Part shown: one piece after another, positions 37,984-47,672 of the stretch | Numbering within the stretch: position 1 is the first letter of the stretch | Layout: the number at the start of each line of letters is the position of its first letter | Assembly: GCF_904846715.1 (NCBI RefSeq) | Contig: NZ_CAJHBU010000006.1 | Location: 92,400 to 156,399 of the forward strand | Source: Psychrobacter vallis | Lineage (GTDB): Bacteria > Pseudomonadota > Gammaproteobacteria > Pseudomonadales > Moraxellaceae | Direction: 5' to 3' | DNA: 64,000 bases | Made by a program: the position numbers and the translations under genes | The notes under the pieces: model-generated | Databases searched by the model: none | Told to the model about the DNA's origin: nothing | What the model saw: the letters and a program-made list of their open reading frames with translations, nothing else

Positions 37984-38192
37984 GGAGCCTCCATAATGAG
38001 TTAAATGACTAGAGCGTGTTTGAGCACCCTATTAATTAATAACCCTATCTCTTGGGATTGGTATTATATGATGGGCAGACTATAGGATGTTAGTATGGTC
38101 ATTTTACTTTATAATGGCTGGTTTTAGACACATCGATTCTTAGCATGGTTGTGTTTTTTCTTTTTATTTGGTCTTATCATAGCTGAAAATTT

Positions 38193-39230
38193 ATGAACAC
38201 CTATTTTCTTGAGCAACTGATGGCGTCGCCAAGCGCTTTGCCGACAAATACGAGCCAAGTAGATCTAGCACCCTGTGTGCTCACGATTGGTAATTTTGAT
38301 GGCGTGCATCTTGGTCATCAAGCCATGTTAGATCAAGTCCGTGACATTGCCCACACGCAAAATCTTGGCTCTGCCGTCATGATATTTGAGCCACAACCTC
38401 GTGAATTCTTTGCCCCAAATACGGCTCCCGCGCGTCTTACCAATCTTGCAGAAAAGCAAACATTGCTGGCAGAGCACGGCGTCGATACCTTGATTGTGGC
38501 GGGGTTTGATACTGACTTTCGCTCGTTGTCTGCCCAAGCATTTGCCGATATTTTGGCAATGCGCTTAAACGTTAAAGCATTGGTGTTAGGTGACGACTTT
38601 CGTTTCGGTCATGACCGTACGGGTGACAGTCAGTTTTTGCGTGATTATGGCCTGCATGTGACCAATCTGCATACCATCACAGATGATAGCGATAAAGCGG
38701 CGCGTATCAGCTCCACACGCATTCGCGATTTATTATTGGCGGGTGACATTGGTGCGGCTAATACGTTACTTGGACGCGATTATGCTATAACAGGATTGGT
38801 CGTGGGTGGTGACAAAATTGGTCGTACTATGGATTTTCCCACTGCTAATATTGATCTAAAGCGCATCAAGCCGGCCCTGCATGGTATCTTTGCTGTAGAT
38901 GTAGTCAGTCTAGATAGTGAGGGACAAGTGATTCCTAATGGCTTGGTTGCACTAACGGATAATGGGCAAACAGGTATTGCAGGGCTACGTCAAAATAGCT
39001 TATTTGGTACGGCTAATATCGGTACTAGACCTTCTGTTGATAAAACGCATGACTGGCGCCTAGAAGTACACTTTCCAGAGTTGCAAGCTGACTTATACGG
39101 TTTAACTTTACAGGTACGATTTTTGCATTACTTGCATGGCGAACGACGTTATGATGGCCTAGAAGCACTTAAAGCGGGTATTCATCAAGATGTAACAGAT
39201 CTGCTTGAATGGCGAGCAAAACAAAAGTAG
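38193..39230 (+). CDS. ribF: Bifunctional riboflavin kinase / FAD synthetase
   Basis: 345 residues. N-terminal nucleotidyltransferase: TIGNFDGVHLGHQAML (HxGH), LVLGDDFRFGHDRTGD, ISSTRIRDLL. C-terminal riboflavin kinase: GRTMDFPTANIDL and the Glu-containing LEVHFPE. Makes FMN then FAD. About 30 residues longer than the E. coli enzyme: a 15-residue N-terminal addition and an insertion in the kinase domain (around residues 255-275, ALTDNGQTGIAGLRQNS). Own terminator downstream; ileS and lspA, common neighbours, are absent. Confidence 0.95.
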   Translation: MNTYFLEQLMASPSALPTNTSQVDLAPCVLTIGNFDGVHLGHQAMLDQVRDIAHTQNLGSAVMIFEPQPREFFAPNTAPARLTNLAEKQTLLAEHGVDTLIVAGFDTDFRSLSAQAFADILAMRLNVKALVLGDDFRFGHDRTGDSQFLRDYGLHVTNLHTITDDSDKAARISSTRIRDLLLAGDIGAANTLLGRDYAITGLVVGGDKIGRTMDFPTANIDLKRIKPALHGIFAVDVVSLDSEGQVIPNGLVALTDNGQTGIAGLRQNSLFGTANIGTRPSVDKTHDWRLEVHFPELQADLYGLTLQVRFLHYLHGERRYDGLEALKAGIHQDVTDLLEWRAKQK

Positions 39231-39266
39231 TGTTAAAAGATATCCCTGACTTTTATGCAAATATAT

Positions 39267-39313
39267 CGCATTAAAAAACCCACAAACATTACTGTTGTGG
39301 GTTTTTTAATGCG
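39267..39313. terminator. Bidirectional terminator between ribF and the DUF2789 gene
   Basis: Perfect 19-bp arms (CGCATTAAAAAACCCACAA at 39267-39285; complement at 39295-39313) with a 9-nt loop; A and T runs inside the stem serve both converging genes. Confidence 0.9.
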
Positions 39314-39342
39314 AATTTTGGCGACGCTGATTTTATCGGTGC

Positions 39343-39582
39343 TTAAGCATCTGGATGTAGACGGACGTTTAGCTCATCGATAACTTCTACCCAAGCCGCA
39401 TCTTTATTCCATTCTTCTTGTAAAAAGGCACGTTGGTTGTCATTCCAAATATGTGCCTCTGTCAGCTTTTCTTCTTTTGCTAATTGGTTATTTTCGACAA
39501 AGTCATCAATCGCTTCATCAGAACTGTCCAGTCCCAGTTGTGCAAATAATTCATTCATATTATATTCAGGTTCACCCAACAT
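39343..39582 (-). CDS. DUF2789 family small protein
   Basis: 79 residues, acidic, cytoplasmic. It fits DUF2789 along its whole length: YNMNELFAQLGLDSSDEAIDDFVENNQL, IWNDNQRAFLQEEWNKDAAWVEVIDELNVRL. The family has no known function. Start preceded by AAGGAG. Convergent with ribF through a shared terminator. Confidence 0.8.
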   Translation of the reverse strand: MLGEPEYNMNELFAQLGLDSSDEAIDDFVENNQLAKEEKLTEAHIWNDNQRAFLQEEWNKDAAWVEVIDELNVRLHPDA

Positions 39583-39730
39583 ATTTTTTCTCCTTAAGAG
39601 GGTACAGGTTTAATTGTACTTATTATTTAGACTACCGTATTTATTGTAGCAAGCTTTGCTGAAAAAGCTGTTAACCAACGTTAATGTAAGGTTATCAATT
39701 GTGTTAACCGCTAAAAAATTTCACAGACAT

Positions 39731-39760
39731 AAAAAAGCCCTCAAACAAGAGGGCATTTTA
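39731..39760 (-). terminator. Terminator after mdh
   Basis: GCCCTC / GAGGGC stem with a 6-nt loop, followed on the minus strand by TTTTTT; 49 bp past the mdh stop. Confidence 0.85.
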
Positions 39761-39808
39761 TACATAATAAGATTAACAAATATCACTAAATTTTAGTAGG
39801 CTGGCTGC

Positions 39809-40798
39809 TTATGGTAGTAAGTGGGCTACCGCATCACGTTCTTCGCTAAGCTCTTGCTCAGTCGCTGCCATTTTTTCTTTTGAGAAATCTGATGACACAT
39901 CGACGCCATCTACGATAGACCAGTCGCCGTTAGCGCACGTGCATGGGAATGAGTAGATCAAGCCTTTTGCAATACCGTATTCGCCGTTGGAATAAACGCC
40001 CATTGATACCCAATCGTTCTCATCAGTACCCAATGCCCATGTACGTACGTGTGCAATGGCAGCGTTGGCAGCAGAAGCGGCAGATGATGCACCACGTGCT
40101 TTAATGATAGCTGCGCCACGTTGTTGTACTTCTGGGATATAGGTCGCTTCGTACCATTCGCGATCAACCAAATCTAACGCAGGCTTACCGTTGACAGTAG
40201 CAGCAGTCAGATCAGGATACTGAGTTGATGAATGGTTACCCCAGATGATCATTTTCTTCACGTCATTTACTGTACTGTCAGTTTTACCAGCCAACTGCGC
40301 CATGGCGCGGTTGTGGTCTAAACGAGTCATCGCAGTAAAGTTACGTGGATCAAGATCTGGTGCATTACGCTGAGCGATAAGTGCGTTGGTGTTGGCAGGG
40401 TTACCTACAACCAATACTTTTACGTCACGGCTTGCAACGTCATTCAATGCTTTGCCTTGCGCTGAGAAAATCGCAGCGTTGGCTTCTAGCAAATCTTTAC
40501 GTTCCATACCTGGACCACGCGGACGTGAACCTACTAACAGAGCATAGTCAACATCTTTGAATGCAACGGTCGCATCATCAGTCTGCACAACACCGGCTAA
40601 TAAAGGGAATGCGCAGTCTTCTAGCTCCATGACCACACCCTTTAAAGCGTCAAGCGCTGGGGCAATTTCAAGCAATTGCAAAATAACTGGCTGATCTTTA
40701 CCTAGCATCTCGCCAGATGCAATACGAAATAGCATTGCGTAGCTGATATTACCAGCGGCACCAGTGACAGCAACACGTAAAGGCTGTTTCATTGACAT
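39809..40798 (-). CDS. mdh: Malate dehydrogenase
   Basis: 329 residues, of the ~327-residue group found in Moraxellaceae and many beta-proteobacteria rather than the 312-residue enterobacterial type. NAD-binding [44 protein letters not shown] (substrate Arg loop), [21 protein letters not shown], and catalytic-His segment [16 protein letters not shown]-cycle oxidation of malate in the cytoplasm. Start chosen at the first of two ATGs, with GGGAG seven bases upstream. Single-gene unit with its own terminator. Confidence 0.96.
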   Translation of the reverse strand: MSMKQPLRVAVTGAAGNISYAMLFRIASGEMLGKDQPVILQLLEIAPALDALKGVVMELEDCAFPLLAGVVQTDDATVAFKDVDYALLVGSRPRGPGMERKDLLEANAAIFSAQGKALNDVASRDVKVLVVGNPANTNALIAQRNAPDLDPRNFTAMTRLDHNRAMAQLAGKTDSTVNDVKKMIIWGNHSSTQYPDLTAATVNGKPALDLVDREWYEATYIPEVQQRGAAIIKARGASSAASAANAAIAHVRTWALGTDENDWVSMGVYSNGEYGIAKGLIYSFPCTCANGDWSIVDGVDVSSDFSKEKMAATEQELSEERDAVAHLLP

Positions 40799-41017
40799 TG
40801 AATACTCCCTAATTGATTATTATATAAGTCACGACTATCGTTTTAGATATCGAGTGGTTTGTTGCTCAACAGCAACCATAAACCGAGGGTTAGTGTAGCA
40901 CCTCATCCTATTGACCGTCTAGACGCAGGAAGACACCCATTAATGATTATATTGTTACATTTTATACGAGACAAAATTTGAGTATATCAAAGACTTATAA
41001 AAGAGCATTTAAAAAAC

Positions 41018-41839
41018 TTAGCTACCGCCCGAAATGATAAATTTGCTACCGCAATTATCCACAACTGTAGCACAAGTACCAAATTCGCTGCCCTCATAGC
41101 AAACGTGAATCTCCGTCAACGTCGATTGGCGGCGATTTCCCGCTTGGCAAATCAAATCAACACTACTCGATGACATACCACTATTGAGGCGTGTCATTTG
41201 ACTGATAAAACGTGATTTAGAGACTGTATAACTATTGCCCGTGTTTAACTCAGACGGTAATTTTAACGCGCCCGCATAGTTAGTAATTTGACGAAAATAA
41301 CTACTGGCACTGAGTGGACTACAGACACCATAACGTTGCCATACTTGGCTACGCACCGTTGTATCTGGCATCACACGGTTGACGACTTTTAGTTGCAGTG
41401 GCGTCAGACGTGGCTCGCTACCACGTCCGCAGCGCTCCCCATATCCCATGTCCAATCCTGATACGGTCAATGAATAACCTTCTAGACATTGCCGCATGCG
41501 TGAGCGTGTCGGTTGTAGGTTACACAATGCTGGCGTCATTTCAATCATCAGCACGCGTTGCCCAGTTTTGGCCGCGCTAGCAGCCTGTGCCGGCATTAGC
41601 ATGACGCCTTGCAATAACAATAATGTACCAATACCCATCGTCGTATTTATTTTGCCAATACATGTATTATTGCTCAAACTTTCACGACATGAAGCTAAGT
41701 ATGTCATTGGTTTACTTTTTGAATGCGTTTTTGAGGGACTTAGAATAACTGACGAGCGCACCTGATTAGATGACGGATGCCTAATTTTCATTAATACGGG
41801 CAGATTGAAATATTTTTTTATCATAAGGGCTGAAGGCAT
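41018..41839 (-). CDS. Exported RNase T2-fold protein lacking both catalytic histidines
   Basis: 273 residues at the longest start; a hydrophobic export signal at about 68-88 (GTLLLLQGVMLMPAQAASA) suggests the real start may be Met45 or Met68, but no start has a clear Shine-Dalgarno. The mature part aligns by eye with E. coli RNase I: SLTVSGLDMGY for FLTVHGLWPGL, VWQRYGVCSPLSASSYF for the YAKHGAC...YF block, LTEIHV for LTEIQI, DNCGSKFII for GNCGKTFVI. The catalytic His of each motif is replaced (Ser127, Tyr170). Eight cysteines in the mature region could form disulfides. Probably a non-catalytic relative; role unknown. Confidence 0.65.
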   Translation of the reverse strand: MPSALMIKKYFNLPVLMKIRHPSSNQVRSSVILSPSKTHSKSKPMTYLASCRESLSNNTCIGKINTTMGIGTLLLLQGVMLMPAQAASAAKTGQRVLMIEMTPALCNLQPTRSRMRQCLEGYSLTVSGLDMGYGERCGRGSEPRLTPLQLKVVNRVMPDTTVRSQVWQRYGVCSPLSASSYFRQITNYAGALKLPSELNTGNSYTVSKSRFISQMTRLNSGMSSSSVDLICQAGNRRQSTLTEIHVCYEGSEFGTCATVVDNCGSKFIISGGS

Positions 41840-42078
41840 CTAGCAATGATAAGACATGGACTATCGCTTAGGTTATTGTGTCTAAATTACAAACACACTT
41901 AAAGCTAAGAATAGGGCTAACAAAAAAACAAGTAACCATTTATAAGCATAAATTAAAGGCACTAATTAACGCAATGGTAGCAAAACGCTTTTTTTAATCT
42001 ATAGCAGAAACGTAAAGATAGAGTAACAGTTGCAAGAATAATGCCATTTTCAATCAAACAGCGAAAGTTAGCACATAA

Positions 42079-42116
42079 AAATAGACCATCAACGATTACT
42101 CGCTAATGGTCTATTT
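42079..42116 (-). terminator. Terminator after slt
   Basis: AAATAGACCAT / ATGGTCTATTT stem, 16-nt loop, with T run on the minus strand; 19 bp past the stop. Confidence 0.75.
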
Positions 42117-42134
42117 GGTCGATAAATAAATAAC

Positions 42135-44273
42135 CTAAAATCCAGCAGGTACTGTGCCCATACGCTGACTTATTGGCTGACTACGACCCAATAAACTACT
42201 ATAAATAGTCGCGTTTTCCATCACATGCTTCACATAATTACGCGTTTCAGGAAAGGCAATCGATTCGACATACTGATCCGCTGCCAGTGAACCATACGTT
42301 GGCTGCCAGCGTTTGGCATTATTAGGACCTGCGTTGTACCCTGCTGTGGCGAGGACTGGCTGACTGTTTAACTTACCAAAGATATCACCCATGTACCAAG
42401 TACCGTAACGAATATTAGTATCGCCACTATTAGCGCGGCTGGCACTATAAGTCTCACCTAAATTACGAGCAATGTATTTTGCCGTATCTGGCATCACTTG
42501 CATCAGACCACTAGCCCCAACGTTCGAACGCGCAGAAGACACAAAACGGCTTTCTTGACGCATAATGCCATAAGCCCAAGCAGGATCAATACCTGCAGAC
42601 TGACTATAACGTACGACGGCATCTTGATGCGGCATTGGATGTGATAATGCTAAGCTGTCTACTCTATCGGTATTATCAACGGCATAGATTGCTCGGTCGA
42701 GCCAGCCCATCTCATATGCTTGACGAGCGGCCGCAATGATTAAATTGTCATCGCGATTGTCACGCGCCTGCTTCACCGCCCAGTTCCACTCACGATTGGC
42801 ATAGGCGCGGCTGACATTCGCATTATACAAGGCAAACGCACGAGCAAAGTTTGCATCTTGCATGACACGTGCACGATCAGCCGTACTAACATTCGGTAAA
42901 TTGTTGCCACCCAAACGACTGGCATCAAAACGCTGACCGATTTTATCTTTTGCCATTAGACCGTAATAATCATTACTTTTTGCCAAATTTTGATACATTT
43001 TTTTGGCGGTATTGCGTTTATTCGCATCGCTTGATTGCTCATAAGCGCGTGCCAGCCAATACTGCCACTGGCTACCTTTTTGGGTTTCGACATCCATTTT
43101 TGCAATGGCTTCCACCACATCATCCCAGCGGCTAAAACGAATCGCCGCCATGGCATAATCTTCCGCTTCTTCAAAATTAAAATCTTCATCTAAACTATTA
43201 CGAAACCAGTCAACCGCCTCAGCATTAAAGCCATCATCGGTATTGTGGTTCATACGCTGCACGCCAAGGATGCGATAAGCATAACGACGGGTTTCATCAT
43301 TCAATAGTTTGACAGAACGCTGATTGTCTTGCTTAATATCAAAATCCAACTGTAGCGCGGCTTCACGATAAGACTTTTCAGCCACTCGCCCCATCGCATA
43401 TAGATAGAGATGTTGATTGGTTTTACTGGCAGGCTCCCTGCCAAAACGGCTAAAGAACGAGGAAGGATTGAGCTGAATCTCACTCAGTGCTGAATAAGCA
43501 ATCGGTGTCCCAAGACGTGATGACAACGCCATGATGTCACCTGTCTTACCTTTACGCAGCATACGTTTAAGACGAGATGCTCTATCTTGATCGTTAATCA
43601 ATGGGTTATTGTTCATCTCAAGCGCCAATTGCTCACACAAGGCTGGCTGCTTAAGCGTCGTTAGCCAAACATCAGACTTCGCTGCCATGGCGCGCATGGT
43701 ATCGCCGCCATTATTAAACCCAAGCGCCACCGCACAGCGCTCGCTTGCATCCGCATTGGTAATTAGATTGGCCACTTGACGTACAGAGGCATAATCGTTT
43801 GAGCCAGCTTTAGTCTCAGCAAAATCAGCAACGAGCTTTTCTGCCATGACAGTGTCTGGATATTGGCGCACAAACTGCGATATGGCTGCTGGACTTTGTG
43901 AATTCAGATTTAAATTCATGCGCCAATATGTCGGATACATGGCAAATAAGCCACCACTCATCGCTTGCTCATAATTATAAAGCGCACTGACATCACCGCG
44001 TTCTGCTGCAATGGCCGCCGCCGTGAAAGAGCTGGCCCCACTGTCTGCTTGAGAACCATTATTTTGTGAATAACTGCCCTCTTGCTGATAACTCTCGCCT
44101 TCACCCCATGTCAGCTCAGCACAAGCCACTTGCGACAATCCAAGCGCGCTCACTGCTGTCGCCAGACTCAGCGCACTGACGCGTAAGGTTCTTGTTTTGA
44201 TTCGCTTTGAGCAATCGTATTGATTGGGTAATTCTCTATCCTTCATGCCATGAGCAACGCGCAACTTTGTCAT
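42135..44273 (-). CDS. slt: Soluble lytic murein transglycosylase (Slt70-like)
   Basis: 712 residues from the ATG at 44273, which follows AAGAGAG and places a signal peptide (SALSLATAVSALGLSQVACA) at ~22-42 after a basic n-region; 26 upstream codons are unlikely. Periplasmic. A long alpha-helical superhelix region (~75-530, repeated AYxxYANREWNWAVKQARD-like helices) precedes the SLT domain: AWAYGIMRQESRF (catalytic Glu), SNVGASGLMQVMPDTAKYIARN, IRYGTWYMGDI, LATAGYNAGPNNAKRW. Cleaves glycan strands to anhydro-muropeptides, the substrate later used by AmpD. Confidence 0.93.
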   Translation of the reverse strand: MTKLRVAHGMKDRELPNQYDCSKRIKTRTLRVSALSLATAVSALGLSQVACAELTWGEGESYQQEGSYSQNNGSQADSGASSFTAAAIAAERGDVSALYNYEQAMSGGLFAMYPTYWRMNLNLNSQSPAAISQFVRQYPDTVMAEKLVADFAETKAGSNDYASVRQVANLITNADASERCAVALGFNNGGDTMRAMAAKSDVWLTTLKQPALCEQLALEMNNNPLINDQDRASRLKRMLRKGKTGDIMALSSRLGTPIAYSALSEIQLNPSSFFSRFGREPASKTNQHLYLYAMGRVAEKSYREAALQLDFDIKQDNQRSVKLLNDETRRYAYRILGVQRMNHNTDDGFNAEAVDWFRNSLDEDFNFEEAEDYAMAAIRFSRWDDVVEAIAKMDVETQKGSQWQYWLARAYEQSSDANKRNTAKKMYQNLAKSNDYYGLMAKDKIGQRFDASRLGGNNLPNVSTADRARVMQDANFARAFALYNANVSRAYANREWNWAVKQARDNRDDNLIIAAARQAYEMGWLDRAIYAVDNTDRVDSLALSHPMPHQDAVVRYSQSAGIDPAWAYGIMRQESRFVSSARSNVGASGLMQVMPDTAKYIARNLGETYSASRANSGDTNIRYGTWYMGDIFGKLNSQPVLATAGYNAGPNNAKRWQPTYGSLAADQYVESIAFPETRNYVKHVMENATIYSSLLGRSQPISQRMGTVPAGF

Positions 44274-44619
44274 ACTGACTCTCTTTATTATATCTCTACA
44301 ATGTGTGAACAGCGATTTGCCAAGTACCGCTAAGCTTATCGCATTCATCATACTATACTCATTGCACTTTCAACCATCACCTTTACCTTTTGTTAATAAA
44401 TAGGACAGCGAGGTGTAACATAGAAATGATAGCAAGCTGTGATTTCTGCTAAAACCTAGGCTAAGACCAGTAAACAATTGATACTGTTATAAATAATCGT
44501 TCATAGCATCCACCAATTGCTCACGCTAATTTTTCACATTGACGAAGGGTTGTGATAAAATATGCCACTTGTTAATCGGCTACCCTGCTGTACTTTTAGT
44601 CAATCATGGACTTATCCTT

Positions 44620-46098
44620 ATGAGTGTTACTGTATTTAATCCCCGCATTAATGACGCTGCTGAAACGACGACTGCTGTCACTGCACTCAAAGAGACAAGT
44701 TCAGCTCAATCGCCTGTCACTAGAACAGCGCCTAAAAAAGTGTTTGTGACCACTCAGGGTTGCCAGATGAATGTCTATGACTCTGGCAAAATGCTTGATG
44801 TGCTAGGCGACTCACACGGCATGGAAGTGACGCACGATATCGATGAAGCCGATGTACTACTAATGAATACCTGCTCAATTCGTGAAAAAGCCCAAGAAAA
44901 AGTATTCTCAGAATTGGGACGCTGGCGCAAACTCAAAGAAAAACGTCCTGATCTTGTTATTGGCGTTGGCGGCTGTGTGGCTTCACAAGAAGGCGATAAT
45001 ATTCAAAAGCGTGCGCCTTATGTCGACATGGTGTTTGGCCCGCAAACGTTGCATCGTCTGCCAGAGCTATATGACCAATCAAATGAGCAACGTGACATCG
45101 CACCTAAAAACCGTATTGGTACGATTGATGTGTCATTCCCGAGTATTGAAAAATTTGATTTTTTACCTGAGCCAAGAGTAGAAGGCTATAAGGCCTTTGT
45201 CTCTATCATGGAAGGCTGCTCGAAGTATTGCTCGTTCTGTGTGGTGCCTTATACGCGCGGTGAAGAGTTATCGCGCCCACTGGATGACGTGCTGGCTGAG
45301 ATTGATAGTCTTGCCGCGCAAGGTATCCGTGAAATCAACCTGCTCGGTCAAAATGTGAACGGCTATCGCGGCGAAAAAGACGATGGTAGTATCTGCCGCT
45401 TTGCAGAGCTATTGCATTATGTCTCACACGTCGATGGCGTTGAGCGTATCCGTTATACAACCAGCCATCCATTAGAATTTACTGACGATATCATTGACGC
45501 CTATGCGCAATTACCAGAGCTGGTATCGCATTTGCATTTGCCTGTTCAGAGTGGCTCGAATGCCATCTTGGCCGCGATGAAACGCAATCACACTATCGAT
45601 GTGTATATCAATCAGATCAATAAACTAAAAACTATTCGCCCAGATATTCACTTATCTAGCGACTTTATCATTGGCTTCCCTGGTGAGACAGATCAAGACT
45701 TCCAAGATACGTTGAACTTGGCAAAAGAGTTGAACTTCGATCACTCTTATAGCTTTATTTACTCTAAGCGTCCGGGGACACCAGCCGCGGAATTGCCAGA
45801 TGATGTGAGCTTCACGACTAAAAAAGCGCGATTGGCGGAATTCCAAAAAGTCATCATTGACTCAACTTTGGCAAAAACGCATGAAATGGTCGGTGAGACG
45901 ACTCGCGTATTGGTCGAACAAATTGCCAATCGTCATCCTGACTGCTTAATCGGTACAGCAGATAATACCCGTACGGTTATGTTCCCTTATGACGAAGATA
46001 AAATGGATGAGCTGCTCGGCAAAATCGTCAGTGTGCGCATTACTGACTTTGTCAGCCCGCACATGGTCAAAGGTGAGCTAATCGAAGTATTGGCTTAA
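44620..46098 (+). CDS. miaB: tRNA-2-methylthio-N6-dimethylallyladenosine synthase
   Basis: 492 residues from the ATG at 44620 (MSVTVFNPR); 27 upstream codons in frame do not look like the family. Radical-SAM methylthiotransferase acting on i6A37 of tRNA. N-terminal UPF0004 cysteines in [25 protein letters not shown] and GVGGCVASQ; radical-SAM cluster [24 protein letters not shown]-terminal TRAM domain. The first ~45 residues are a polar extension. Terminated by a clear hairpin. Confidence 0.95.
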   Translation: MSVTVFNPRINDAAETTTAVTALKETSSAQSPVTRTAPKKVFVTTQGCQMNVYDSGKMLDVLGDSHGMEVTHDIDEADVLLMNTCSIREKAQEKVFSELGRWRKLKEKRPDLVIGVGGCVASQEGDNIQKRAPYVDMVFGPQTLHRLPELYDQSNEQRDIAPKNRIGTIDVSFPSIEKFDFLPEPRVEGYKAFVSIMEGCSKYCSFCVVPYTRGEELSRPLDDVLAEIDSLAAQGIREINLLGQNVNGYRGEKDDGSICRFAELLHYVSHVDGVERIRYTTSHPLEFTDDIIDAYAQLPELVSHLHLPVQSGSNAILAAMKRNHTIDVYINQINKLKTIRPDIHLSSDFIIGFPGETDQDFQDTLNLAKELNFDHSYSFIYSKRPGTPAAELPDDVSFTTKKARLAEFQKVIIDSTLAKTHEMVGETTRVLVEQIANRHPDCLIGTADNTRTVMFPYDEDKMDELLGKIVSVRITDFVSPHMVKGELIEVLA

Positions 46099-46124
46099 AT
46101 CTTTAAAACATGATTTTGCGTAAG

Positions 46125-46163
46125 TAAAAAAGCCGTTCTCTATAAATAGTGAACGGCTTTTTT
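46125..46163 (+). terminator. Terminator after miaB
   Basis: AAAAAAGCCGTTC / GAACGGCTTTTTT perfect 13-bp stem, ~27 bp beyond the stop. Confidence 0.9.
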
Positions 46164-46198
46164 ATCAGTGTCTAAATATTGATTATGTCATGAGAAGA

Positions 46199-46275
46199 TA
46201 TAGTTGCTCCCTTTTAAAAAGAGTATAGCGATACTGAGGGTGAGTTTTTTGCAGTCTCTGTCTGTGACGGAATCA
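46199..46275 (+). repeat. MITE-like repeat, truncated copy F
   Basis: Begins TATAGTTGCTCC and continues GAGTATAGCGATACTGAGG and TTTTTTGCAGTCTCTGTCTGTG, matching the left half of copies C and D. The right half is missing; the SDR gene end follows at 46290. Confidence 0.5.
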
Positions 46276-46289
46276 TTTTTACAATTTCA

Positions 46290-47135
46290 TTAATTTTCGC
46301 TATTAGGGACAGCCGTGCTCCCTGCCAGAATACCGCCATCAATCGTGAGCTCAGTACCCGTCACGTATCTTGACTCATCACTTGCCAAATAAAGTGCCGC
46401 ATAAGCCACATCCATTGCCTCCCCCATATAACCTAGCGGGATATCTTTGCTAATTGCCTTGATCGCTTCTTCTCGCTCATTGCCTTCTCCCAACATAGCG
46501 TCCCACATTGGCGTATAGATAGCGGCTGGATGAATGGAATTACAGCGAATATCATAGCCATTTTGCGCACAATATAAGGCAACTGATTTACTATGGTTTC
46601 TGACGCCAGCTTTACTTGAGGCGTAAGCTGCTGCTAAAGGAATACCGACCATACCTGAGCGAGAAGATATATTAATGATACTTGATTTGCTGTTTTTATC
46701 TATTGGACGATTTTTCATCAACGCTATCGCTGCCTTACAACCTAAAGCCACACCATCTAGGTTTACTTGATGTACCTTGTGCCAACTTGCCATATCTAAG
46801 TATTCAGGGTCATGAGCGCCTGTCGTCTCTAAAAATCCAGTGATACCTGCATTGTTTACGACAATATCTAACCCTTGATATTTTTGTTGAATATATTGCT
46901 CAGTTTTTTGCCAATCGCTTTCGTTTGAGACATCCAGATGGATATATTCTGCTGGTTTTGATTCGCTCCATTGTTGACGCTTTATATTAGTATCATGGCA
47001 AGAACGCCTTCCTTTATCATCATTGATATCACTGAATATAACGGTTGCCCCTTCTTTCACAAAAAGCTCAGCAATCGCTTTACCGATGCCTTGCGCAGAA
47101 CCTGTGACCAATGCTACTTTATTAATTAATCTCAT
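46290..47135 (-). CDS. Short-chain dehydrogenase/reductase (SDR)
   Basis: 281 residues. Classical SDR: NAD(P) loop VTGSAQGIGKAIAELF with an Asp at the end of beta-2 (FSDIND), favouring NAD; NNAGITGF; active-site SSRSGMVGIPLAAAYASSKAG (Ser, Tyr, Lys); and a C-terminal SRYVTGTELTIDGGILAG. Closest in style to cyclohexanol/cyclopentanol-type dehydrogenases, but substrate cannot be assigned. Strong AAGGAG before the ATG. Downstream of a small basic-protein gene and separated from it by a terminator, so a single-gene unit. Confidence 0.85.
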   Translation of the reverse strand: MRLINKVALVTGSAQGIGKAIAELFVKEGATVIFSDINDDKGRRSCHDTNIKRQQWSESKPAEYIHLDVSNESDWQKTEQYIQQKYQGLDIVVNNAGITGFLETTGAHDPEYLDMASWHKVHQVNLDGVALGCKAAIALMKNRPIDKNSKSSIINISSRSGMVGIPLAAAYASSKAGVRNHSKSVALYCAQNGYDIRCNSIHPAAIYTPMWDAMLGEGNEREEAIKAISKDIPLGYMGEAMDVAYAALYLASDESRYVTGTELTIDGGILAGSTAVPNSEN

Positions 47136-47225
47136 AAAACTCTCCTTTATGTCTTTTTTCTAATTTCTTTTGCCTATTTGCTTTTATCAGTTGAGTGACG
47201 AGTGCTGCCCCAACCATTTAAATTC

Positions 47226-47260
47226 GGAAAAGCCGTTTACTATGATAGCGAACGGCTTCC
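47226..47260 (-). terminator. Terminator after the small basic protein gene
   Basis: GGAA-AGCCGTT / AACGGCT-TCC with inner CTAT/ATAG pairing; on the minus strand followed by TTTTCC. About 40 bp beyond the stop at 47301. Confidence 0.6.
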
Positions 47261-47300
47261 CTTCCTTTAATTTTAAAAGTAAATTTAGATCGAATTATCG

Positions 47301-47537
47301 CTACTCTGAGAGCCAGTCTGTCTGTCTTAACTGCTGCTTGGTCTCACGGCGGCGCTTTTTTCGGACAATATCGATATCTTCTTTTTCATGAATACCGCCT
47401 TTTCTTAGTAAAGGATCAAGCGCCAAATAGTTGCGCGGCTTCACTGCGCCTAGCGAGTGCTCAGCACCTGTCGCATCTTGCTGTTCTAACTGCCGCTCAA
47501 TTTTTTTGGCTTTTTTTAGGGTTTGTTTTAAGCTCAT
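47301..47537 (-). CDS. Small basic protein of unknown function
   Basis: 78 residues, highly charged (Lys/Arg and Glu), with an N-terminal helix (LKQTLKKAKKIERQLEQQ) and a PLLRKGGIHEKEDIDIVRKKRRRETKQ segment. The LLRKGG-H pattern feels familiar from small basic proteins of Moraxellaceae and Pseudomonas, but I cannot name a family. AGGTAA before the ATG and its own terminator support a real gene. Such composition would suit RNA or ribosome binding; this is inference only. Confidence 0.65.
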   Translation of the reverse strand: MSLKQTLKKAKKIERQLEQQDATGAEHSLGAVKPRNYLALDPLLRKGGIHEKEDIDIVRKKRRRETKQQLRQTDWLSE

Positions 47538-47566
47538 ATTGTTACCTATTCTTTAAATCTTCTTAG

Positions 47567-47672
47567 ATACCAATTCCGAAAATCATCTTAGCAAGGATAA
47601 AGAGTGCAAATTGTACATCCAGCACATTAAGCGAGTTTAATGAAGCTAAGAGGGTTTGCAGGCTTGGTATTA
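47567..47672. repeat. Second intergenic repeat family, copy 2 (next to rtcB)
   Basis: About 106 bp, ATACCAATTCCGAAAATC at the left and GGCTTGGTATTA at the right, alignable end to end with 21263-21371. The right end overlaps the rtcB stop codon (47670-47672). Confidence 0.6.

Noticed and set aside
38041..38070. Third full copy of the second repeat family
   Set aside because: Only about 14 bases (GGGATTGGTATTAT) match one end; the expected other end would fall within the GNAT gene and is absent.
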